Notes: generated from the letters alone by a model not told the origin. 64,000 nucleotides of DNA from Hoplostethus atlanticus (GCA_034670405.1 JAXDDX010000039.1:636001-700000), one strand, 5' to 3'. Shown: positions 16,632 to 28,234, counted from the stretch's first letter. A program made the numbers and translations.

Positions 16632-16850
16632 GGAGCAAGCAATGTCCTCCATCACTGAGGAAAGGCAGCTGCCAGTAGTGCCAACTAGAGTGATAAGTTA
16701 TGACTTCTGCAGTGTTAACTATCCCAACAAAGTGAAACTACGGCTATGGCCCTTTTGAAAACAAAAGCACTTAGATGTTGTTGGCATGCAGGATTTATGC
16801 TACTTTGACCTCTGTCTTATTGTGAGCTATGTGTGCGGAGGCACAACAGC

Positions 16851-16856
16851 AATAAA
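16851..16856 (+). promoter_or_regulatory. Polyadenylation signal of fam83e (AATAAA)
   Basis: AATAAA lies 219 bases after the fam83e stop codon and about 550 bases before the utp3 start. It is the best candidate 3' end signal for fam83e. Confidence 0.6.
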
Positions 16857-17219
16857 TATCATATGTTATAAATACTGTGTGAGAAATGAAAAACCACTCC
16901 TCATTGTTTACAAATCCTGTCACACTGTTTTACTTGCAACATTTTCTTAAATGGATAAAGTCATAAAAATCATAAAAAAGTCAGATCATTGGGCTCAGCT
17001 CAGCAATAAGGGCCGGCTCTTTCGGCTCCCAAACAGCATTCATTCAGTAGAAGGAGGAGGAGGAGCAGCTCCTCAGCTCCGGTGTAAAACTGGGGTTAAA
17101 AAGTCTCACCAGTCTTGCTGGATTTGGCTCTGATGTGTTATTACCAAACACGAGAGCCGCATTTCGATCATATTTAACTCATACATTATAGGATTATCCT
17201 ATAATTATGGTTCGTGCGA

Positions 17220-17408
17220 CACATCACTTCTCATCTATGGTTTAGCCGCTAGAGGGCGATGAGCGTAAACTACCGAGTGTAGACGTACCGTAGAAGAAGA
17301 AATTACGGAAGCACATGGAAACAGAAAATGTGTTGAGGCGTGTGCCTGTTTTACATTTGTAACATTGTAGTTAATTTCTAACAAACAGGATTATTCACAT
17401 TTTCCATC
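17220..17408 (+). promoter_or_regulatory. Candidate promoter/5' UTR of utp3
   Basis: A short region directly upstream of the utp3 start has scattered CG dinucleotides (gacgtaccgtagaag, attacgg) and no TATA box, as expected of a housekeeping gene. The intergenic space from the fam83e polyadenylation signal is only about 0.5 kb. No transcription start can be seen. Confidence 0.35.
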
Positions 17409-20400
17409 ATGGTTCGAGCTCAAAGGTGAGTTAAAGTGAAGACAGCGTGTTTAGTGTGAATGTTACAACGTCAACTAGCCTCGTAACTAGTTGGCAAACG
17501 TGTAGGTAGCTAACCTTAACGTGTTATGCCAGGGGAAATATAACTCACTAATGTTAGATACCCAAAGTTGTCGTACTCAGGTAAAACCCTTTCTGGTAAA
17601 ACCAATCAATATTATCTATTAGACATGGTGACTTTACTGCCATGATGTAGCACAACATTCTGCCTGCAGTCCGGTGTGAAACAGCTTGGTTGTGCTTTCT
17701 TGGTTTACATTCTGTAATGAGCAGAAATAAGCTTTAAGAAGAAATGAGTCGAATAGTCAAAGCGTTATACGGTTCAAATACAGCTCTGTTGTGATGGGCA
17801 GACTAACACACTTCTGCCTCCTGTCTTACGCTGCTCAGAGCAAAGAAAATACAGAGGCCAAAAAAGGCAGCACAATACGACGATGATGATCCTGAAGCCT
17901 ACAAGCACATGCCCGTCCCTGATAAGGTAAGAAGATACAGCACACATCACAGACTTTATCACAGGTGACCATGCCCCTCACTGAAAGAAGGGATCATTAT
18001 AGCCTTTATAGAGGAGCCCAGGAATAGCTACTAACTAATAATAGCTACTAACTAATAATAGCTACTAACTGAGGTACAACATGTAGAGAGAGTGAATAGA
18101 GACCAGGAGAATTCTGATTTTATGCTGTATGCATCCAATAGATTGAATGAACTGCAGAAAAGTTTGAGATTGTATTAATTGTTCTCCACTGAAGACTTCA
18201 GGGTATTAATAGCAACAGATACTGTGTTTTTAAATGTATGTTTGTTGCTCTTTGATTTTTCACTGCTGTGTCATGTTTGTTTCTATTTTAATTACTTTTT
18301 TCATTTGTAGTGTGCAGTATTTGTTTTAAGTGTTAAAAACATTCACTTTGCCCTCCTGAATAACATTAGTAAGTGTAAATCGTAAGTGTAAATCAAAATA
18401 AGCCATACTCAACCATGGGCAAACTGTCAGCACTCTACGTTGGTTTTGTGTTTGTTACCGTGTCAGTATCACTGACAATCAGGCATGAACATCTATTATC
18501 ATAACATATCTATTGTCTCCTTTCCTCTCACCAGAAATCTTTGCAGTACACAAAGGACAAGATTGATGAGTTTCATGATGAAAAGATTGCAGTAAGTTTC
18601 CGTAATCGGTGATTATTTGGTAAGAGTCTTATTTTTACGGTCTCTTCTTATTTTACCGTCATCTCTTTGCCATCCCTAGAAACTCCTGGCCCTCGGTGTT
18701 CAGATGGACAGCGACCAGGAAGACCCGGATGATGAGGTGACAGACTTGTTGTTTGTTCTTGCCAAGTCGTTTTCACTGTCCTTGGAAAGTTCATTTAGTT
18801 GAAGAACCAGTTCAAGCTCAGCTGAATTTTACAGGAGGAAGTGATGGCCTTGGATGATTCTGAGTCAGAGGACGAGGAAGAATATGAGGAGGAGGGGACT
18901 GACATGGAGAGTGATCTAGAGGGGAAGAAGGATGATGGTAAAAGGAATAGTAAATTGCCGTTTAATCTTCAGTTCATGGGTTTGTCTGTCCTGTTAACTG
19001 TTATTGTGTCGTCTTCCCCAGATCTCCCGAGTGACATGGCATGGGGGAACAAGAAGAGGATGTTCTATGACTCTGACCATGTGGCTGCTAGTAAGAATCT
19101 TTCATCTGCACCCATATTATCGAGGCATTTTATGATCATCTTGTTGCCTGTGTGGCAAATGAATGCTTAATGCTGCTAAAATTGTTATTGCAGAAGGGAA
19201 AACACAAGACGATTTGGAAGCAGAGGACCAAGAGGAGGAGGAAGAGGCTAAGACGATTCAAAAACGTTTAGCTGCGAATCTAAGTGAAGAGGATTACGAC
19301 TTAAACCTTTTCCAGGTATTCACAAACCTGTCTCCCACAGATATAAAATGTCCATTTTTATTGTTATTTTGCTTTATTTACATCTTTTATTTGGCTGTCT
19401 GTCATGAAGGAATTTGCTGTGGAGGAGAAGGATGAAGAGAAGAGTGTGGAGAAGGAGGAGAGGATTGTGAAAGACTTGAAGCAGATGACCCAGAAGGAAA
19501 AGATGAAACTTCTGAAGAAGGAATCGCCAGAGTTGCTTGAACTCATCCAGGACTTCAAGGCAAAGGTGAAATACACACAACCAGTCAAAAGGTATTTACT
19601 AACCTACCGTAGAACAACATGGAACAACATGTGAATGATTGTTACTGGATGATGTGTGCAGCTTATGGAGCTAAAGGATGAGCTGCAGCCCCTTATGGAG
19701 ATGGTGAAGGATGGACAGATCCCTCCAGGAAAGGTCAGCCTATATTTTTTGTAGCACTGTGAATTTGAGAGAATGTCCAAAATATCCTCAGCTACAATTT
19801 TGCTCCTGTTCTCCAAAGGGTGCGGACTACCTAAAGACCAAAACGGCAACTTTACCTGAAGTAAGTTTTAAATTCCATTGCAACACAATATTGCGAGTGT
19901 GTCTCAGTCTCGTTTGAACGTTTTGCTAATCGTTGTTTCCCCTCCACAGTTACTGCACCAACATCAGTTTCTACTTGGTCCTGAAAGCAAAGCGAATCCC
20001 TGCTCATAACCATCCTGTGATCGAAAGACTGCTCACCTACAGAAACGTGAGTCCACACGTTCATATTGACAACTGCTGCTGGTGGTACCCGTGGGCAGCA
20101 TGGTTTCACTCTGCATGTCTACCAGTCTGTAGCTGGCCCTGCCCTTTGACCTCCCTGTGGAGGAGGGCAAGCAAAAACAGAATTTCCCCACAGGGATCAC
20201 AGAATAGCTCCCCCTCTCTCTCTCTCTCTTTCACACACAATTTAAAATCCTCTGGTTAACTTTTGAGTTTTGAATTTCTTACTGCAGCTCATCAACGACC
20301 TGAGTGCAGTAGATGCCCGGCTTGCACCACAACTTCGCAAGCTACTAGCTGGTGAGCAGAAAGAGAAGTCCACCAGGAGGCCAGGAGAAGGCAAGCAGGC

Positions 20401-21628
20401 TGGAGTCTCCAGTAAGGACAAGGTGAGATACAGAGCTTGCTGCTTCTAGTAAACCTGCGTAAACGAGGGTAAACGTGGAACTTCATTTCCATCGTTGGTT
20501 CCAGGGGTCTGGAGGAGCAGTGCCTGAGGTTGCTCAAGACCTGGACTCTGACCTGGATGAGGAGGCTGCCCTACGCTTCTACCGAGGAGTAGAAGAGAGG
20601 TTGAAACTGAAGAGGAAGGGCACAAGCAATGACCCCGAGGAGGAAGTGTGAGTATTTAGAGTATTTGTATCAGAGTCCACAGAGGGCAGTTGGGACGCAA
20701 TCGACGGGGGATTTAATACCTTCTCAATTGGTTTCAGATTGGAGGAACATGGAGGTGAGGAGGTAGAGGTGGATCCACATGCTAAGAGACGCATCACCTA
20801 CCAGGTACGGAGTTACCACGATCTATACAATGAAATAATGTGTGTTAAAGGGGCACTAAGCAATCTGACGTTCATTCACCCATGTCCTCCATCGAGCACT
20901 TGAAAATGCGAGTCGGTGTATGGGCTGAAACAGAGTATGGGCTGGAAAGTGCATTTTGAAAGACAAATCTCAGCACATGGCGGAGTGATTGTTGAGTCAT
21001 TGGTATTGATCATTTTGTGCTATGGGACAGTGAAAACCTACTTATTGCACCTTTTAAAGGTTATGGCAAGCATTATTACATTTATTGATTTCATTCATTT
21101 GTACACTGTAGATGTATGCCTTTTGTTTCAGACAGTTACATGACAATACATATTCTGTACAAAGCATTACATTGGGAAATTCCTTCAATACATTCAGTTA
21201 CGTCCCTTATATCATTTATTATCCCACTTTAGAACCTTTTAGTCTGATCATTCGCTTGTACCTATTCCACAGATGGCCAAAAACAGAGGGCTCACACCAA
21301 AGAGGAAGAAAATCGACCGCAACCCCAGAGTCAAACACAGAGAGAAGTTCAGACGGGCCAAGATCCGCAGAAAGGGCCAGGTTAGTAATCCATGTCACGA
21401 CGGGAACACTTTCATCATGTTGTTCTAGTGCATTGTAAGGCTTCCTGAGACTATTTTTGAGGAACTCGGAAAAAAAATATTTCATCAGGTTAAATCAAGA
21501 ATTCACAACTTTCATCTTTGACTGTCCGTATTTACCAGGTCCGGGAGGTTCGCCGGGAGGAGGCGAGATACAGTGGGGAGTTGTCTGGTATTCGTGCTGG
21601 AGTCAAGAAGAGCGTCAAACTAAAGTAG
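17409..21628 (+). CDS. utp3: UTP3/SAS10, small-subunit processome component
   Basis: Sixteen coding exons: 17409-17425, 17839-17926, 18535-18591, 18680-18736, 18835-18937, 19022-19090, 19194-19315, 19410-19565, 19662-19733, 19819-19860, 19950-20046, 20288-20422, 20505-20647, 20738-20804, 21273-21380, 21539-21628. About 473 residues result if one surplus base in exon 10 is discounted; human UTP3 is about 480. UTP3 works in the nucleolus in the U3 snoRNP/SSU processome for 18S pre-rRNA processing. The N-terminus is basic, then acidic (AQYDDDDPEAYKHMP, runs of E and D). The Sas10/Utp3/C1D domain includes YCTNISFYLVLKAKRIPAHN (about 262-281) and HPVIERLLTYRN. The C-terminal Sas10 domain (about 409-473) includes NRGLTPKRKKIDRNPRVKH and GVKKSVKLK. 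The 'TACTAAC' tandem repeat lies in intron 2 and a MITE in intron 14. The gene is tail to tail with ppcs. Confidence 0.95.
18025..18070. repeat. 17-base tandem repeat, 2.7 copies, each with TACTAAC
   Basis: The unit tagctactaactaataa occurs at 18025-18041 and 18042-18058, with a third partial copy from 18059. It lies in utp3 intron 2. Each copy contains TACTAAC, identical to the ideal branch-point sequence. Confidence 0.9.
20845..21057. mobile_element. MITE with TTAA ends (piggyBac-like) in utp3 intron 14
   Basis: The insert runs from TTAA at 20845-20848 to TTAA at 21054-21057. The inner left end AGGGGCACTAAGCAAT resembles the reverse complement of the right end, AAGGTGCAATAAGTAG, so imperfect terminal inverted repeats of about 15 bases are present. 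The TTAA target duplication and about 205-base length suggest a non-autonomous piggyBac-type element. No ORF is present. It lies between utp3 exons 14 and 15 and does not disturb splice sites. Confidence 0.5.
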
Positions 21629-21822
21629 CCGACCTGAACACTGGTGCAAGATGGGATCCACGATACGCTGCCGAGCGTCGCCGTGGGACGAAGACAACCC
21701 CAATGGCCTGGGTGGTTGTTGTAGTATAGCATTGATTTATTCAGCTGTCCATCGTCTGTTGTTATACAAAAGGCATTTAACTGATAGGAAGTAAAATGTA
21801 CTGAATTACTTGATGTAATGTG

Positions 21823-21828
21823 AATAAA
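21823..21828 (+). promoter_or_regulatory. Polyadenylation signal of utp3 (AATAAA)
   Basis: AATAAA lies 195 bases after the utp3 stop. On the other strand an AATAAA (TTTATT at 21736-21741) could serve ppcs, in which case the two 3' UTRs would overlap. Confidence 0.6.
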
Positions 21829-22114
21829 CATTTGAATGACTTAAAGAACGTATTGTTGTCCCTCTAGGAGAAAAAGCATGAATACCTTCAAGAGGCCCTT
21901 TTGTAGAACCTTTAAAAGGAAGGAAAGCAGTATGTGCATATAACAGTAATTCCTACAGCTAGGTAAGCCTAACTCATAAATCAGAGGACTTGATTTCAGC
22001 AGAACGGGAGAGTAAGCCATACTTAAGCCATGATAGATGTAAGAGTACAGCGACAACAACTAGTAGCCACGTCAGTAACGTGCACATCTGTGGCTCCCTC
22101 AGTGAACGTGTCGG

Positions 22115-23266
22115 TCAGCCATGTTGTTGAGTTAGAAACTGGCTGTGCGCTGCTGTCAGGTTACTGACGATCATCTCCTCTATCTCCACCTCTTTCCTCA
22201 CATCCTCATCGGTGAGGATCAGCTCAGCCTGCGTTTCAGGGGTCACCACCACCACGTAACCCCGCCTCGTATCCAATACGTTGGCCACGACTGCCTGGTG
22301 CCTGTAGGTCTCCAGAGCCCGCCGAGCCTTGTCCAGCAAGATGGACCGGTCGGTTTCCAGCTTGAAGGAAATAACAAATGCCTGTGGTGCCCAGTCCTTC
22401 ACCAGTGGGGACAGCATCTTGGGGACCATTTTCATGCTGATCTGAATGGGAGAATTTGTCACTGATAAAAAAAAAACCATAACAAAAACATGCATGTACA
22501 ATATGTAAAGGAATTGCATTATTTTACTCACCTGAAGAGGTCCGTTGGAAGATTGGATTTTGTGTTCAGGCATTTCAGATGCTGGGATGTAGAAATCGGA
22601 CACTGCTGCAGCCAAGTAAAACATGGCCTTGGACCCTGAGTATGGAGTAAACATTTGAGGACATGTTAGGAGCATTATGCTAGATAAGCGCACGTCCCCA
22701 CTTCAACCTGTAAGTGTGTGTCAGTCTGTACCTATTGTGTTGAGTGCCTGTGCTGCAGCTTTGAGGAGGTGCAGGTATTCTGACAGCGTGTTGAACTCGA
22801 TGGGCAGAACGAGTCCGGCTTCTTTCACCTCCTGGTAACGCTTCGTGACTTTGGCGATGTTAGGAAGCGCCTGCTGGTTAACCACTACCTGACCCGAATC
22901 GCTGGATGCTCCCTCTCCATCTTTTAACTGCAGGGTGTCCAGCAGGTTTACGTTGGAGTACATACGCGTGTAAGGGTACAGGGAGCGATGTCTGTGCAGG
23001 AAGATGACGGCGTAGCCAGAGTCTAGGAAATACTCTGCTGAGGAGGCTCCTCTCCTGCCACTGCTGAAATTATCAAGAAAGCGAACAGTGCGGGACTCCA
23101 AGGGGACTTTGGTGCCTCCAGATGTGATAAGAACCACCCTGCGACCAACCGCCCCATGCCGCCCAGCAAAAGCAGTCATCTTCTCTTTAACCTCTTCAAC
23201 ATGGGAAGGAACAGCAAACTCTTCAGCTAGCTTCCCGTCAATGGTAGAAGCCATGGGTTCTGCCAT
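22115..23266 (-). CDS. ppcs: Phosphopantothenoylcysteine synthetase
   Basis: Three coding exons on the minus strand, 22732-23266, 22532-22635 and 22115-22441, join in phase to 321 residues (human about 311). The enzyme ligates cysteine to 4'-phosphopantothenate, the second step of cytosolic coenzyme A synthesis. Hallmarks are VVLITSGGTKVPLE (nucleotide-binding start of the CoaB fold), VRFLDNFSSGRRGASSAEYF, IEFNTLSEYLHLLKAAAQAL, AMFYLAAAVSDFYIP with SEMPEHKIQSS, and LVKDWAPQAFVISFKLETD. The C-terminal VEIEEMIVSNL also matches the human protein. The start is the first ATG after a splice acceptor at 23269-23271 (a second Met lies four codons later), so a non-coding first exon precedes it. The C-terminal exon ends within 0.5 kb of the convergent utp3 stop. 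Nothing looks broken. Confidence 0.96.
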
Positions 23267-23684
23267 ACCTGGAGAAAGAGAGGTATTATCAGTAAAGAGG
23301 ACACTGAGTGTATAGTGTCTTAAGTATTGGGGGAATGGCCATGTTTAAAGAAGGAGGAAAGACAGTATGTTACCATACATAAACTTTGATAGTTTCTGAG
23401 TTGTTGACCTTGGATTTTGTTTCATAAAAGCCTCTTGACTAGCTGTATACATTTCCAGCAGATGTAATATAGACCATCTAGACTTCTTTAGTAAGTTTGT
23501 TATGGACAGCATCAAGTTTACGCTTGCTAACTTGACCCGTTATAGCAGGTGAGAGTCCTCTAGTGCAATTATGTTTCATCAGAACACGTATCTGTTATTT
23601 GTCAATAACTAAAATTTGAATGCGACAACCGCAATATTAGCTATTTTATCATAACAATTTCCATAAAACTGCAAAATTTCTTAC

Positions 23685-23834
23685 CTGGATTCTGAGGAGG
23701 GAAGACCGTCTTGCAAAAGATTGCCAACTTCTGCACTTCCGGAATGCGAGAAATGATTCTTTGGTCTTGATAAAAACAGCAGAACTTCTAGGAAGACCGT
23801 GAGCGCCCCCGATGGCCTCCGGTGGTACTACCAT
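23685..23834 (-). promoter_or_regulatory. Candidate non-coding first exon and promoter of ppcs
   Basis: On the minus strand a good donor (CCAG followed by gtaagaaa) ends a candidate exon at 23685, whose upstream end is undefined. The neighbouring stretch to about 23830 is the only CG-containing sequence before the AT-rich spacer. The exon would splice to the coding exon beginning at 23268. Confidence 0.5.
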
Positions 23835-25850
23835 TGATAAACAGCTGAAAGCTCAACACCAGGCATTGAAAACATTTTTAAAGGTTAAATCTCATATAGT
23901 TGAAGCAGTAGGCTATTGCATCGCTGGGGATTTAGATTTAATGTAAGATGTTAGACGTTATAAAACATTTGCTTCAAAAAGTTTGGTTGCAGCAAAACTT
24001 AAAAATGCAAGATATCCTCCACTGGACAGATGGGACACTATAATTATAAGTTAAAGTTGAAAAATTCAAGAGACAATATCTAACACACTGCTCGTCTTAG
24101 TGTTCTGAAACAGACAACTTATTTCCAGTTATATTTAGGTGAAACTGGCCATAAATGACCAAATGCCATAAAATTTTGCACACTTAGGCATGAATCAGGT
24201 CTGAGCTATCTGAGAATGACAATTTTGACCTTATGGGAGCTTTACAGTCAGATATTAATTATTTTTTACCTCTCATTAAATATTTTTCATCTTCCACCTT
24301 CCAAATACCTAAATCCCTAAAGGTCTGTACAATTCAATATCAGTGGCTTGAGGAGACAGAGAGTGGTCATTTTAATGTGGGAGTATTTACAGCACAATAT
24401 TTTACTTTGGATGTTTTCTGTTCCCTTTGGGGTATTATGGTGTGTAACCTTGGTTTTACTACCTCTGTTGATATTACAAGAGCAATTTACCAGGAACTGA
24501 TTTACTGATTTGTTGATCTTCCAATTATCAAAAAATCAGTAAATCAGTTCCAGGTAAAATGTATTGGAGTCCAATAGATTTTAGAAAGCTGCTAATTTGA
24601 AGCACTCTATCCAATAACAGTTCTTACGATCAGCCCGCAAGAGGCGCTGCTGTACTACTGAATAGACGACCATAGCTCTTATAAGGAGGGTGCTTATTGA
24701 TACCTGTATGATACCTGTATATGGTTTGTTACATTTTGTTTACATTGTTAAAAAACAGAACTAACCCTTAAGAAACCACCGCTTCGATTAAATAAAGGAC
24801 TAATAATAAGCCAGCCTGATTTATTGTGAGTCCTTTCAGTCAGTTCAAAAAACACTTCACGCCAGCTGTTACTGCGATATTGGAAACAGAAGATGTTTGC
24901 ATTTGTTAGCAATGATACAATAAACCTAACAATGGCGCATGCAAAGTCAATGCTTGGGGCAAAACAATGGTAATCAGATCATATTCAAAATTATTTACTT
25001 TATAGTTAAAGCTTGTAAAACTATAAAAAAAAAAATTTGTAAGGAGCTTTAGATGATTTTTCAGAGGAAATTGTTTTCAGGCCCATATTTGCTACTATAA
25101 ATACTAATGCTGATATTTTCTGCTTCGAGTAGCCCATCTCAACAACCAATACACTGAAGCAAGTGCTTTCTGAGTGGACTGAAAGGACCCACAGCTAATG
25201 GTAAAATCACAAAGCTATGTTATAAAACCTTAACTATACCTTTAAAGAGTTGTTATAGTTAACAAACTTGACATCATGGGACAATGAGCCGGTCAGTAAA
25301 GGTAGACCAAATCCCCCAGAGAAAACAACTATACTAATCCTTTAATACATCGAGGAGGATTCTGCACAAATATCACAGCAACAATTTAACGAATAAAAAA
25401 ACGCATACCACATAAATCCAGTAGTTATACCATAGGAGATTAAAAAAAACCCCAACCATAAATCACGACACGGTCATTATAAACTCACAATTGAGTATCA
25501 CAGCTATACCATAGGAATATTATGGTGTTTTTTTGTTAAGGATCTCACATCTAGGCATAGGTAAAAACAGTCCTTAACATCCAAACACTGTGATCCTAAC
25601 ATCCTAACTGTGATCAGTATGATTAGTACAATTATGTAATAACAATATGTTTTCCATTTTCTGTGTTTGTATACCAATTGTTCTACTTTCTGCATACCTT
25701 AAATAAGTCTGTCTGAATCATAAGCCACGCTGTTTAACAATTCTTCTGTTTTCTTCAGCTTTTTAAATTGACCCACATATATTGTGACTTCCCGTATTGC
25801 TGCGTGGCATATTGTGGGCATAGGTGAATGAAATTAGTTATCTAAATGAC
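23835..25850. other. Intergenic spacer between ppcs and foxj3
   Basis: AT-rich sequence in which I see no exon of either gene. The 23.9-24.5 kb part may be an old, unrecognised repeat. A 19-base perfect inverted repeat lies at 24493-24551. ppcs and foxj3 are arranged head to head across this about 2 kb spacer. Confidence 0.6.
24493..24551. repeat. Inverted repeat, 19-base perfect arms
   Basis: GGAACTGATTTACTGATTT at 24493-24511 is the exact reverse complement of AAATCAGTAAATCAGTTCC at 24533-24551, separated by 21 bases. Pairing can extend further outward with one mismatch (ACCAGG against CCAGGT). It could be a hairpin or the remains of a small palindromic element. Confidence 0.85.
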
Positions 25851-25854
25851 CGCG

Positions 25855-26021
25855 CTAGTTTCTGTGGCGGCAGAGTGGTAAGTCTTCTACTGTGTCGTTG
25901 TATGTGAAAGTAGTTCCGGGCACTTACCAAACGGGAGAGTCCCGGATGTTGGCTCGGCTACCGAGAGAAAGGCGAACGGGAAAAAGCGGAGACGCCGAAG
26001 AGGGACGCCACGGGCAGACCG
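25855..26021 (+). promoter_or_regulatory. foxj3: Candidate foxj3 promoter and non-coding first exon
   Basis: After an AT-rich spacer, CG dinucleotides become frequent from about 25845 (gaccgcgc, ggcggcag, cccgg, ggcgaacggg, gacgccgaag). Two consensus donors follow: GAGTG with gtaagt, ending an exon at 25877, and GACCG with gtgagg, ending one at 26021. Either could splice to the acceptor at 50657-50658 that opens the first foxj3 coding exon. Assignment to foxj3 is by position, orientation and absence of any other plus-strand gene before 50 kb. No transcript evidence is available. Confidence 0.45.
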
Positions 26022-28209
26022 GTGAGGCTACAGTGGGTCTTGCATAGGACAAACGTCAAGAGCACAGACACCTGGGGGGCACTTGCTGAAGAATTGGTGG
26101 AAGGGGAGGGGGCAGTTACTCTTAAACTACCCTGGATTAAGAGAGCGACCCTTACCACAGCTTCATCCAGAGTAAGTGAGCTAAGCAAAGAACACGGGAA
26201 TGGAAGTTGAACTAAGGCCCATGAAATGGACGACTTTCATGGGGAAGTAAGCTGCACTGAAGTTCTGGGGATTGAGCCCAGTGAATAGGCCTTGACAGTT
26301 TTCCGTTTGCCGTGACGGGGCATATGGGGACACCTTTCGCAACGAGCCAGTTTCCGTGTGGTCAATGTTACAACATGGTAGTACGGTCGATTGTAAAGCT
26401 TTCCTGCTGAAACTCTCCAACTTGACAGCTCGCGTTAGCCTGCTAGCACAACCGTACAACCAGTGACAAGTGACAGCAACTTTGACAGCTAGCTAGTCAG
26501 TTTTGTAGCCAGCTAACTTGGCTGAACGTTGTCAGTGCATTTCGCTAAGCGATTAGGCGGACTGATCACGGGCTCAGGGATAAGTGTGTTTTTTTCTCTC
26601 GCATTAGGTGGTTTTAATAACCTATCTCAGCCCTCTAACAGCTAACGTTAGCTAGCTTCGATTGGTATGTGAGAGGTTGTGTGTCCAGCATGAAGTGTGA
26701 GCCCAGCTCAGCCAGTGTCATTGGCTTCTGTGCTCCCTCTGCCTGCTGTGATGGTATTTGGTCTCTAGACTCACATCAGCCGTTTGAATGTGTTTCCTTG
26801 TCTGTCAATGGTCTGTTGTCAGAAAGCGAATGAATTCCTCCAGAAAAAGGATGATCCTCGTTTGTAAAACTAGTCGACCTGGTTTATAAAGCACATCTTT
26901 GTTGTGTGACTGGACACTCAACAAGTGCAAGCATGTTTCAGTTAAAATTTCTACCCCTGAATTTAATCTTGGTGTCTCACGATATCTCTCATGTTGTCTG
27001 TTGTCTGGTACACCCCTGTGAATTGCAAGATGGCACAGACGCAGTTCCAGTTAAATTTTTGGGACTGTGCACAAGATGGTCTCAGGGCATGTTTCTCTTT
27101 GCTGTCATATTTCACCAATCGGTGATCATCACATGAGCCAGACATTGATTTTATGCTGTGGCTTTAGACCGAACAGCTGTGACATTTACATTTGTGTTTG
27201 AATTCAAAGCTAAATATATACAAAACAGTGTCAGTCCATATGGCCCTTATGAGAGGATGTATGACTGAACTCTAATTTGCTTGCTGTCAACAAGTCAAAG
27301 TGTTATCAACAATATCCATGGTGGCATCTTAGTAATGTGGGGTGAAAATTATTGGTTGATCATTTTCATTTGGTCACATATTTAGCTCAAGCCTGTTCTC
27401 TAGAGACGACATAAAGATGTTGGATTTACGCCTTACAACAAAAGATGATGCATTCCCCCGTTGAATGTCCCGTCCCTGCCAGACTTTATGCTTCAGCTAG
27501 CACAGCTAACAAAATAGCCATAGTGTTAGTCAGCAGCCACAATCAAAGGTCAGACCTGGTTTGCGTCTTAATCACCCATCCTTTAAATAGCAGGCCTGCA
27601 GCGTGCTGTCTGGATCTAGGCTAACTGTACATGCAGAACTAGAGTAGCTGTGTTTGGTTTCATGTAGCGTATTGTCTAGAAATGAGTATGATGGACAGTT
27701 GTCATACTGCTTTATTCCATGAACTGTCCTATTACTGCATTCTGGTGTTTTACAAGAAATGATGTTGAAGAGGCTGTGTGTGTGTTAGACATTAATTGGC
27801 ATTTTACTGCAGTGTGCCCACCTCCTACCTCTGTCTTTCACTTTCAAAGACTTCCTAACTCTTGCACTACAAATACTCTGGTCTTTGATGCCGTTCATCA
27901 AATGGCATTCTTTGGAAAAAGTGTAGCGTAAGGTTTTTATACGCGACAAATTCTGTCTCTTGAAATAACCACGGGGAATATAATGCAGTGTTATTGGCAT
28001 AGACAGTGAAAGTGAATTTTACCGTTGTTTGTTTTGTTCTGGGTGGCAATTAGAGAATAGACCTAGAGTGAAGCCGATGAATCCTTGTTGCAGTGATATG
28101 AATCACCGCATTCACGTTGTAAAATGTGTTCCTTAGAGCACTAAGTTATCCATGATATACAGGTTAGTTTATAAGCATTGTGGGTAAACAATTCTCTTAA
28201 TAATTAGAC

Positions 28210-28234
28210 TATATATATATATATATATATATAT
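28210..28234. repeat. (TA)n microsatellite
   Basis: Uninterrupted TA run of 25 bases in the presumed foxj3 intron 1. Confidence 0.9.

Noticed and set aside
17005-17160. hAT-like 'gccggctctttcggctccc' patch after fam83e
   Set aside because: It resembles ends of hAT elements, but the partner end is too weak (gagagccgc only) and borders cannot be set.
18592-19661. snoRNA genes in utp3 introns
   Set aside because: Nucleolar-protein genes often host them, but I found no paired C (RTGATGA) and D (CTGA) boxes at proper spacing with a terminal stem.
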